Assembly (NCBI GenBank): GCA_023386255.1
Contig: JAEWKB010000296.1
Coordinates: 1 to 6,419 of the forward strand
DNA length: 6,419 nucleotides
DNA from: Bacteroidota bacterium
Lineage (GTDB): Bacteria; Bacteroidota; Bacteroidia; Flavobacteriales; Flavobacteriaceae
Direction: 5' to 3'
Below are positions 1 to 5,485 of the stretch, piece after piece. Each line of letters starts with the position of its first letter. Position 1 is the stretch's first letter. A program made the position numbers and the translations under genes. Below the pieces are notes generated by a model. The model was not told the origin of the DNA and made no database searches. It was given only the letters and a program-made list of their open reading frames with translations.

Positions 1-498
1 CTTCACGGTGGTGCTAACCAGGCAGTGCTTGAAATGCTTGAGGAGATACAAAAAGATGGAGGCGACTCTGAAAAATACCTTGCTAAGGCAAAAGATAAGA
101 ACGACCCTTTCCGCCTTATGGGCTTTGGCCACAGGGTTTACAAAAACTTCGATCCGCGCGCCAAGATCATTAAGAAAGCCGCAGACGAGGTACTTTCAAC
201 CCTTGGTGTTAATGACCCCGTACTTACAATTGCAAAGCAGCTTGAAGAGGCAGCGCTTCAGGATGAATATTTCAAATCACGTAACCTGTACCCTAACGTA
301 GATTTCTATTCAGGTATTATCTATAGGGCACTTGGTATACCTACGGAAATGTTTACCGTACTATTTGCTATTGGCCGCTTACCGGGCTGGATTGCGCAAT
401 GGAAAGAAATGCGCGTAAACAAGGAGCCGATAGGCCGTCCGCGCCAAATATATACCGGAGCTCCGTTAAGAGATTTTAAACCGGTTGAATCAAGATAA
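1..498 (+). CDS. gltA: Citrate synthase, C-terminal part (5' end outside the window)
   Basis: This is the C-terminal 165 residues of citrate synthase, which condenses oxaloacetate and acetyl-CoA to citrate in the cytoplasmic TCA cycle. Reading is open from base 1 and begins inside the [13 protein letters not shown] motif, so the N-terminal part lies off the left edge. All three catalytic residues of the family are present: the His of LHGG (window residue 2, matching E. coli GltA His264), the His of [14 protein letters not shown] (residue 44, His305) and the Asp of NVDFYSG (residue 101, Asp362). The C-terminal segments [19 protein letters not shown] and [10 protein letters not shown] are also typical of bacterial type II (hexameric) enzymes. 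The frame is intact and ends in TAA at 496-498. An intrinsic terminator follows within 25 bp, so the downstream genes are probably transcribed separately. Confidence 0.98.
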   Translation, partial: LHGGANQAVLEMLEEIQKDGGDSEKYLAKAKDKNDPFRLMGFGHRVYKNFDPRAKIIKKAADEVLSTLGVNDPVLTIAKQLEEAALQDEYFKSRNLYPNVDFYSGIIYRALGIPTEMFTVLFAIGRLPGWIAQWKEMRVNKEPIGRPRQIYTGAPLRDFKPVESR

Positions 499-516
499 TC
501 AACTTGTTAAACATAT

Positions 517-548
517 AAAAGACCCAACCCCAAAACGGTTGGGTTTTT
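517..548 (+). terminator. Intrinsic terminator after gltA
   Basis: A perfect 8-bp stem, ACCCAACC (522-529) with GGTTGGGT (537-544), closes a 7-nt loop. An A-rich run (517-520) precedes it and a T run (544-548) follows. It starts about 20 bp after the gltA stop codon. This is a standard rho-independent terminator that ends the citrate synthase transcript. Confidence 0.9.
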
Positions 549-663
549 ATTTAGGCAGTTTAAGGTAATAACATTTATATAGGACTGACAGAGGTTTTTT
601 TTGTGGTATTTATAATTATCAAACTAATATTGTTGTAAAACTTTATATTTCGGAGGCATTTTC

Positions 664-671
664 TATATTTG
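664..671 (+). promoter_or_regulatory. Bacteroidetes-type -7 promoter box for the DDAH-like gene
   Basis: TATATTTG is an exact match to the Bacteroidetes -7 consensus TAnnTTTG and lies 17 bp before the ATG at 689. Transcription would start near 676, leaving a leader of about 13 nt. No TTG sits at the usual 17-23 bp distance upstream, so the -33 element is weak or absent. The rest of the 499-688 gap is AT-rich, and apart from the gltA terminator I see nothing else definite in it. Confidence 0.6.
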
Positions 672-688
672 CCAAAAGCCAAAAAAGC

Positions 689-1603
689 ATGTTGCAATTA
701 AATGTACAAAACGAAACATCAAGATTAAGGGCCGTAATATTGGGTACTGCCGAAAGCAACGGGCCAACGCCTGAAGAGCATGAAGCTTATGACCCAAAAT
801 CATTGGAGCATATAAAAGCAGGGACATATCCTAAAGAAGAGGATATGCAAAAAGAGATTAATGCCCTGTATAAAGTTTTTAAGAAATATGATGTTGAAGT
901 TTTTCAGCCGGAAATTATAAAGGACTATAACCAGATTTTCAGCCGCGACATCGGGTTTGTTATTGATGATATTTTTGTAAAAGCTAATATACTGCCTGAC
1001 AGGGAGCGTGAGCTTGAAGCTATACAGTACGTGATTGATAAAATGGATCCTGCCAAAGTAGTACGCCCGCCTGAGGAAGTACATATAGAAGGTGGTGATG
1101 TTATATTATGGAATGAGCATATTTTTATAGGCACCTATAAAGGCCGGGATTATAAAGATTATATTACGGCCCGTACTAACCTGGAAGGCGTAAGGTTTAT
1201 AAAGGAAATGTTCCCTAACAAGATTGTGAGGGAATTTGACCTTGTAAAGTCAAGGTTTGAGCCAAGAGATAACGCACTCCATCTGGATTGTTGTTTCCAG
1301 CCGGTAGGTAAAGATAAAGGTGTAATATATAAGGGAGGATTTAGAGATGAAGCTGATTACATGTACCTGGTAGACCTGTTTGGCTACGAAAATCTTTTCC
1401 ATATCGAAAGGGAAGAAATGTACCACATGACGTCCAACTTCTTTTCCATAGATCACGATGTTGTGGTTATCGAAAAAAACTTCGGCAGGCTGAAGAACTG
1501 GCTTCTTGATCGCGATTTTACAGTTGAAGAAGTGCCGTATGCCGAAATATCCAAACAGGAAGGGTTGCTGCGCTGCTCTACATTGCCGTTGATAAGAGAT
1601 TAA
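689..1603 (+). CDS. Dimethylarginine dimethylaminohydrolase / arginine deiminase-like hydrolase
   Basis: This 304-residue cytoplasmic enzyme belongs to the guanidine-modifying (GME, pentein-fold) superfamily that includes DDAH, arginine deiminase and amidinotransferases. These enzymes attack a guanidinium carbon through a cysteine covalent intermediate. The expected active-site set is visible in order: Asp87 in FSRDIGF, Glu134 and Asp137 in HIEGGDV, His198 and Asp200 in LHLDCCF, and the nucleophile Cys296 in LLRCSTLPLIR near the C-terminus. The length fits the compact DDAH-type subgroup better than classical arginine deiminases of about 410 residues. There is no signal peptide. The ATG at 689 is the only plausible start: a -7 promoter box lies 17 bp upstream and homology-like sequence (SRLRAVILGT) begins at residue 11. 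A second pentein-fold gene follows after 13 bp. The family is clear, but the substrate (dimethylarginine, arginine or another guanidino compound) is not determined. Confidence 0.88.
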   Translation: MLQLNVQNETSRLRAVILGTAESNGPTPEEHEAYDPKSLEHIKAGTYPKEEDMQKEINALYKVFKKYDVEVFQPEIIKDYNQIFSRDIGFVIDDIFVKANILPDRERELEAIQYVIDKMDPAKVVRPPEEVHIEGGDVILWNEHIFIGTYKGRDYKDYITARTNLEGVRFIKEMFPNKIVREFDLVKSRFEPRDNALHLDCCFQPVGKDKGVIYKGGFRDEADYMYLVDLFGYENLFHIEREEMYHMTSNFFSIDHDVVVIEKNFGRLKNWLLDRDFTVEEVPYAEISKQEGLLRCSTLPLIRD

Positions 1604-1612
1604 TTACCTTTG
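1583..1612 (+). promoter_or_regulatory. Complete Bacteroidetes promoter (-33/-7) directly before ctlX
   Basis: TTG at 1583-1585 is followed after 19 bp by TACCTTTG at 1605-1612. This matches the Bacteroidetes TTG-N17-23-TAnnTTTG layout. The -33 element lies inside the last codons of the upstream gene, and the -7 box starts 2 bp after its TAA. The -7 box ends 4 bp before the ctlX ATG, so transcription would begin at or next to the start codon (leaderless). The promoter call rests on motif match alone. Confidence 0.6.
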
Positions 1613-1616
1613 CCCT

Positions 1617-2555
1617 ATGAGACAGATTACTGATACTATATTGATGATACGTCCGGTTGCCTTCAGGATGAATGAGCAAACGGCTATAAATAATTATTAC
1701 CAAAAGGTTTTAGACAACCTGTTACCTGAGACCGTTAATGCCAAAGCACAGCAGGAGTTTGATGCTTTTGTTGAGAAGCTTAGGAGCGTAGGGGTTAACG
1801 TTATTGTTGTTGACAGTACCCTTGATCCTGATACGCCCGATTCGGTATTTCCAAATAACTGGGTGTCATTCCACGAAAATGGAGATGTTGCATTGTATCC
1901 CATGTTTGCAGAGAACCGCAGGCTGGAAAGGCGTGAAGACATCCTGGACATGTTGGAAGATAATGGCTTCCATATTGAAAACATTGTAGATTATACTTCG
2001 GCTGAGGAAGACAATGTATTTTTAGAAGGTACCGGAAGCCTGGTGCTTGACAGGCAAAACCACAAGGCGTATTGCGCCCTTTCGCCGCGTGCCGATGAGG
2101 AACTTGTGATTGAATATTGCGAGGATTTTGAAATGACTCCTATAATTTTTGAGGCATTCCAGACAGTAAATGGCGAGCGCAAGCATATTTACCATACTAA
2201 TGTAATGATGTGCATAGGCGAGACATTTGCCGTATTGTGTGCTGACTGTATTGATGATAAGAAGGAACGCAAGATGGTGCTGGAAAGCCTGAAAAAAGAC
2301 GGTAAGGAGGTCATTCTGCTTACCGAATCGCAGCTTAACCACTTTGCCGGCAATATGCTGCAAGTTAACGGTGCAAACAGTAAAAGCTATTTGGTTATGA
2401 GCGCCTCGGCACACCAAACGCTAACTAAAGACCAGATAACTAAAATTGAAAAGCACGTAGAGATATTAAGTGCTAACCTTGATACTATTGAGGCTTGTGG
2501 CGGCGGAAGCGCGCGCTGCATGATGGCTGAAATATTTTTGCTGAAGAAGCAGTAA
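1617..2555 (+). CDS. ctlX: Citrulline utilization hydrolase CtlX (amidinotransferase/deiminase fold)
   Basis: This 312-residue cytoplasmic protein is of the CtlX type, a branch of the pentein-fold superfamily linked to citrulline use in Francisella. Recognisable blocks in order are the N-terminal ILMIRPVAFRMN (8-19), FPNNWVSFH (78-86), the acidic LEGTGSLVLDR block with Glu137, His193 in HTNVMM, and the likely nucleophile Cys301 in GGGSARCMMAEIFL close to the C-terminus. The Glu/His/Cys set is therefore complete and the enzyme is probably active. It shares its fold but little sequence with the gene 13 bp upstream, so the two are not a recent duplication. The start at 1617 puts the family's first conserved block at residue 8. 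A -7 box ends 4 bp before it and there is no room for a Shine-Dalgarno site. A bidirectional terminator follows the stop. The family call is strong. The actual substrate here is inferred only from family naming. Confidence 0.87.
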   Translation: MRQITDTILMIRPVAFRMNEQTAINNYYQKVLDNLLPETVNAKAQQEFDAFVEKLRSVGVNVIVVDSTLDPDTPDSVFPNNWVSFHENGDVALYPMFAENRRLERREDILDMLEDNGFHIENIVDYTSAEEDNVFLEGTGSLVLDRQNHKAYCALSPRADEELVIEYCEDFEMTPIIFEAFQTVNGERKHIYHTNVMMCIGETFAVLCADCIDDKKERKMVLESLKKDGKEVILLTESQLNHFAGNMLQVNGANSKSYLVMSASAHQTLTKDQITKIEKHVEILSANLDTIEACGGGSARCMMAEIFLLKKQ

Positions 2556-2570
2556 TAGCAATTTATAAAG

Positions 2571-2603
2571 AAAAGGGTACTAAACAACAGTACCCTTTTT
2601 TTT
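2571..2603. terminator. Bidirectional intrinsic terminator between ctlX and the MarC-family gene
   Basis: A perfect 10-bp stem, AAAAGGGTAC (2571-2580) with GTACCCTTTT (2590-2599), surrounds a 9-nt loop. The T run reaches 2603. On the minus strand the A-rich left arm reads as a T run, so the hairpin can end transcription both from ctlX and from the convergent gene stopping at 2615. Confidence 0.9.
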
Positions 2604-2614
2604 GTTGTAAGTTG

Positions 2615-3247
2615 TTATCTGAAGTTAATAGATTCTACAATATTTACTACTGAGCTGGCAATGTATTGTATACCTATTGCAATTACAATAAAACCAATTA
2701 TCCTGGATATTGCGACAATACCCGAAGCACCAAGTATCCGTGAAAGATAGTGGGCACTGCGCATTACCAGGAATATTACCAGCGCTACCGCAGCCATAGA
2801 GCAACAGGCTATTATCTGCTGTTCGATTTCTTTATAATCCTGGTACATCGCTATTAAAAGCGATATTGATCCGGGGCCGGCAAGCATGGGTATGGCCAGT
2901 GGCGTAAGGGCTATATCATTCCTTTTTTGGGCATCACTTTCTACCTCTTTATTTACACCACGTCCTTTGTTGAACTTTCGGTTTAGCAGCGAAAATCCTG
3001 AGTTAACAATAATAAATCCTCCCGCAATCCGCAATGCATCAATACTTATACCGAAAAAGGCTAGTACATACTGCCCCACAAAAAATGAAATGAGCATTAT
3101 AATGAACACATTCACAGCTGTCCATAACGAAATGCGCTGGCGTTCGGCTTTTGAATCATCCTGTGTAAGCCCTACGAAAATAGGGATGGCTCCCAGGGGA
3201 TTTATAACCGAAAAAAGTGCAACAAAAATATAAATGAATAATTCCAT
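2615..3247 (-). CDS. MarC family integral membrane protein (putative transporter)
   Basis: This 210-residue inner-membrane protein belongs to the MarC (UPF0056/NAAT) family and has the usual family length. About six hydrophobic segments are visible, roughly at 3-25, 43-66, 68-88, 115-136, 143-164 and 180-204. Family motifs are the first-helix NPLGAIPIF (16-24), ALRIAGGFII (71-80), PLAIPMLAGPGSIS (116-129) and the last-helix RIIGF..AIGIQ. A charged cytoplasmic or periplasmic loop separates segments 3 and 4. E. coli MarC was once tied to antibiotic resistance, but that role has been disputed. One relative (SnatA of Thermococcus) transports neutral amino acids, so amino-acid transport is possible here but unproven. 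The gene converges on ctlX, shares its terminator and has its own -7 box 15 bp upstream of the ATG. Confidence 0.93.
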   Translation of the reverse strand: MELFIYIFVALFSVINPLGAIPIFVGLTQDDSKAERQRISLWTAVNVFIIMLISFFVGQYVLAFFGISIDALRIAGGFIIVNSGFSLLNRKFNKGRGVNKEVESDAQKRNDIALTPLAIPMLAGPGSISLLIAMYQDYKEIEQQIIACCSMAAVALVIFLVMRSAHYLSRILGASGIVAISRIIGFIVIAIGIQYIASSVVNIVESINFR

Positions 3248-3262
3248 GTGCAGGTTTTATTA

Positions 3263-3270
3263 CAAATATA
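3263..3270 (-). promoter_or_regulatory. Bacteroidetes-type -7 promoter box for the MarC-family gene
   Basis: On the minus strand this reads TATATTTG, an exact TAnnTTTG match ending 15 bp before the ATG at 3247. Transcription would start near 3258, giving a leader of about 11 nt. No TTG is found at the expected -33 distance; the nearest is about 29 bp away. A perfect 10-bp palindrome sits just upstream at 3274-3283. Confidence 0.55.
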
Positions 3271-3273
3271 AAA

Positions 3274-3283
3274 GGAAATTTCC
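3274..3283. promoter_or_regulatory. Perfect palindrome GGAAATTTCC inside the MarC promoter spacer (possible operator)
   Basis: GGAAATTTCC is its own reverse complement and lies 3 bp upstream of the -7 box on the minus strand, where a repressor could block RNA polymerase. It is short and built largely from A/T, so it may be chance. No second copy was noticed in the divergent region. Confidence 0.2.
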
Positions 3284-3386
3284 AGTATATGAGTTCCAGC
3301 AATATTAAATAAAGGCTACACTTGTAACCAATTCATATACAGTAAGTTTTTTTGGTATGCTACAATAATTCGCGTTAATTTTTTTG

Positions 3387-3394
3387 TAAATTTG
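3387..3394 (+). promoter_or_regulatory. Bacteroidetes-type -7 promoter box for the lipoprotein operon
   Basis: TAAATTTG is an exact TAnnTTTG match. It would start transcription near 3399 and leave a leader of about 59 nt before the ATG at 3458, much longer than for the other genes here. The -33 element is unclear. TTTG at 3351-3354 is 32 bp away, which is too far for this box. It sits 21 bp from an imperfect box, TAATTTTT, at 3376-3383, so the exact promoter is uncertain. Confidence 0.45.
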
Positions 3395-3457
3395 AAAGGA
3401 TAGTTACATACGTTGGCTATTTATTAACCAAGTTTCCCTAACCAAAATCTTACTGTT

Positions 3458-3916
3458 ATGAAGAAAGTTTTCCTCCTGCTGGCGCTCACTACGTTGCTTT
3501 CCTGCAATAAAACAGAAGCATATAAAGAGACCATTAAAGATTTTCCTGAAAATAGATGGACCAAAAAAGATGTAAAAACATTTAAATTTAAGCTTAAAAA
3601 GGATATTGAGGCAGCTGAGGTAGCTTTGCACCTTTCGCACGTATTTGACCCGCAGTACACTATGGTGCCACTCTCGGTAACCATTACGCACCCGTCCGGC
3701 AAAGAAGATAATATCTTTGTGAACATGCCGCTTAAAGACGCATCAGGTGAAAGCCTTTCAGACTGTACGGGTGACTACTGTGACCTTACCACTACTATTG
3801 TGGAGGAAACAAAGTTTGAAAAGGGGGAATATAAGGTAACCATACAAAACCAATATGAACATGAGTACCTGCCCAATGTACTTGCTTTTGGTATAAGTGT
3901 TGAGCATGATAATTAA
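3458..3916 (+). CDS. Small GldH-like lipoprotein
   Basis: This 152-residue exported lipoprotein has an N-terminus MKKVFLLLALTTLLSC that forms a classic signal peptide with the lipobox LLSC, so Cys16 should be lipidated and the protein anchored in the inner or outer membrane. The mature part is a single beta-rich domain without transmembrane segments. Its pattern recalls the gliding-motility lipoprotein GldH: a Trp after a short linker (W34), FKFKL, a Val/Leu-rich strand with THPSGKEDN, and a final EKGEYKVTIQ...LAFGISVE. Unlike what I recall of GldH, it has two close cysteines, Cys103 and Cys108 (SDCTGDYCDL), which could form a periplasmic disulfide. The resemblance is from memory, so membership is tentative, and no other gld gene is in view. 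The next gene starts at or just after its stop codon, which suggests an operon for envelope proteins. Lipoprotein: confident. GldH relation: moderate. Confidence 0.85.
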   Translation: MKKVFLLLALTTLLSCNKTEAYKETIKDFPENRWTKKDVKTFKFKLKKDIEAAEVALHLSHVFDPQYTMVPLSVTITHPSGKEDNIFVNMPLKDASGESLSDCTGDYCDLTTTIVEETKFEKGEYKVTIQNQYEHEYLPNVLAFGISVEHDN

Positions 3917-3938
3917 AAAGCAGTGCGAGCTGATTTTA

Positions 3939-5042
3939 ATGCTTATGTCATGTAAAAAATACAGGATAGCGTCCAGGATTATTTTATTTCTTGTGTGTAT
4001 GTTTACTATACCGGTAATGGGGCAAACCATTAGCGGCTATGTTTATGATGAAGGGGCAGACCAGCCTCTGGAAGGCGCATTTGTTTACCTGGACGGTACA
4101 AGTTTGTCTGCCGAGACCGATGTAAGAGGCTATTTTACTATAAATACAATGGCGCGTACATCCGGTACGCTTGTAGTAAGCTATACAGGTTTTGAAACCG
4201 CACGGGTAGAAAATCCATTTCAATACCAAAAAGAGCTGAAAATAATGCTGCGGGAGAATATAGCAGAGATAGAGGAGGTGGTAATAACCGCTAAAAGCGG
4301 CTTTACCAGGAAACAGATGCTTAGGGTGTTCCGGAAAGAATTTTTAGGGAGGTCGGCTGCAGGTACCTCCTGCAAAATTGAGAATGAAGATGATGTTAAT
4401 CTTTACTATGATACCGGCACAAATACCCTGTACGCCACAGCATTAAAGCCTTTAAGAATAAGTAATAAGCGCCTTAAATACAACATACAGTTTGACCTGA
4501 TGCATTTTCAGGTGGATTATCACACTAAGAGCCTTGATAGCTACAACATCAACAGGAGCTTTTTTGCCGGGACTACTTTTTTTAAAGATGTAGCTGTAAA
4601 TGGCTCTGCAGACAAGAAGAGAAAGGAAGCCTATTTGGGCTCACCGGCACACTTTATGCGGACCATAGCTGAAGGCGATTGGGAAAAGCAGGGATATACC
4701 TTATATGTGAAAAGATTTCCTGCTGACCCTAACGAGTATTTCAGCATAAAAGATACCCTGAAGCTAAAAAAGGTAACCCTCATAAAAGCGCCACAGCAGC
4801 CGGTCCTGATACAAACGAATACACCCGGGGCTGCAGAAAAAGCGCCGTCTAAAATCCCTTCCTATGCCCATATAAAGTTTAATTTGATGTATAATGGAAA
4901 ACAGTCGTTCTTTATCTTTAACAGGGGTTATTTTTTTATAGATAAGTATGGGCAGTATAGCCCAATTAACGAATTGCTGTTTGGCGGCTATATGGCTACG
5001 CTTAAGGCAGGGGATATGCTTCCTTCGGAATACGAGCCCTAA
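3939..5042 (+). CDS. Secreted protein with N-terminal carboxypeptidase-regulatory-like domain
   Basis: This exported protein has 367 residues from the chosen start. A signal peptide is visible: basic KKYRIASR, hydrophobic IILFLVCMFTIPV, and cleavage near MGQ-T (about residue 29). Next comes a CarboxypepD_reg-like beta-sandwich (about 30-105: TISGYVYDEGADQPLEGAFVYLDGT then SYTGFE). A TonB-box-like EIEEVVITA follows at 111-119. The remaining part of about 245 residues begins FRKEFLG..AAGTSCKIENEDDVNLYYD and has YATALKPLRISNK..KYNIQFDL. It is a domain seen in many Bacteroidetes envelope proteins, with no known function that I can name. No TonB-dependent barrel follows. In-frame starts also exist at 3897 (GTG), 3906 (ATG, overlapping the previous stop) and 3945. 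I favour 3939 or 3945 because they give a compact signal peptide. It is probably co-transcribed with the lipoprotein upstream, and no hairpin terminator follows it. Confidence 0.85.
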   Translation: MLMSCKKYRIASRIILFLVCMFTIPVMGQTISGYVYDEGADQPLEGAFVYLDGTSLSAETDVRGYFTINTMARTSGTLVVSYTGFETARVENPFQYQKELKIMLRENIAEIEEVVITAKSGFTRKQMLRVFRKEFLGRSAAGTSCKIENEDDVNLYYDTGTNTLYATALKPLRISNKRLKYNIQFDLMHFQVDYHTKSLDSYNINRSFFAGTTFFKDVAVNGSADKKRKEAYLGSPAHFMRTIAEGDWEKQGYTLYVKRFPADPNEYFSIKDTLKLKKVTLIKAPQQPVLIQTNTPGAAEKAPSKIPSYAHIKFNLMYNGKQSFFIFNRGYFFIDKYGQYSPINELLFGGYMATLKAGDMLPSEYEP

Positions 5043-5090
5043 TAGTGTTATAGATAATTTAAAACAATGGCATTAACAGGAGTGATTGCT

Positions 5091-5098
5091 TAACTTTG
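5091..5098 (+). promoter_or_regulatory. Bacteroidetes-type -7 promoter box for the CoA-binding protein gene
   Basis: TAACTTTG is an exact TAnnTTTG match ending 18 bp before the ATG at 5117. Transcription would start near 5103 with a leader of about 14 nt. No TTG lies at the standard -33 distance. The 74-bp gap after the preceding gene has no terminator hairpin, so read-through from upstream is also possible. Confidence 0.55.
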
Positions 5099-5116
5099 GG
5101 TTAAAACAAAAGAGCT

Positions 5117-5485
5117 ATGGGCACACACAAAAAAACATTGGTAATGGGTGCTTCTACCGAACCTACCCGCTATGCGTACAAGGCTGTAAAAATGCTACAG
5201 CGCTATGGGCACCCTGTAGTTGCGCTTGGAAAAAAAGCCGATGAGCTGGACGGGGTAAAGATTGAAAAGGAGCATGTGCAGTTTGACGGGGTTGATACCG
5301 TAACACTATACCTTAACCCTATGAACCAGAGGCAGTACTATGACTATATAATTGGCCTCAGGCCAAAGCGGGTAATATTTAATCCGGGTACTGAAAATCC
5401 TGAATTATATGCGCTGCTTAAAGAAAACGATATTGAAATTGAAGTAGGCTGTACCCTCGTTATGCTTTCTGTAAATCAATATTAA
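5117..5485 (+). CDS. CoA-binding domain protein (YccU-like, single Rossmann domain)
   Basis: This 122-residue cytoplasmic protein consists of one CoA_binding_2 domain, the nucleotide-binding fold related to succinyl-CoA synthetase alpha N-terminal domains. The N-terminal strand and glycine turn are TLVMGASTEPTRYAYKAV (7-24), where canonical members also show GAS plus a Ser/Pro pattern. Later motifs are GHPVVALG (31-38), FNPGTENPEL (88-97) and the family's characteristic C-terminal GCTLVML (111-117). The length is at the short end of the family. CoA binding is the family property, and no enzymatic activity is established for most members. The ATG at 5117 is supported by a -7 box at 5091-5098. 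The last 26 bp overlap the convergent symporter gene. No functional link to the neighbours is evident. Confidence 0.92.
   Translation: MGTHKKTLVMGASTEPTRYAYKAVKMLQRYGHPVVALGKKADELDGVKIEKEHVQFDGVDTVTLYLNPMNQRQYYDYIIGLRPKRVIFNPGTENPELYALLKENDIEIEVGCTLVMLSVNQY

Noticed and set aside
601..632. Possible second promoter (TTG 601-603 and TAATATTG 625-632) before the DDAH-like gene
   Set aside because: The spacing is acceptable, but the -7 box has a mismatch in the TTTG core and a perfect box lies closer to the gene.
800..1084. Open frame of 94 codons on the minus strand within the DDAH-like gene
   Set aside because: It is the shadow of a well-supported enzyme gene. Its composition is odd and it has no recognisable motif or promoter.
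2022..2417. Open frame of 131 codons on the minus strand within ctlX
   Set aside because: It lies fully inside ctlX, whose catalytic motifs are intact, and the translated protein resembles no known family.
2886..3233. Plus-strand open frame opposite the MarC-family gene
   Set aside because: It is antisense to clear transmembrane helices and family motifs, and has no independent support.
3404..3726. Overlapping minus-strand frames opposite the lipoprotein gene
   Set aside because: The plus-strand product has a clean lipoprotein signal and an operon partner. The minus frames show neither motifs nor promoter boxes.
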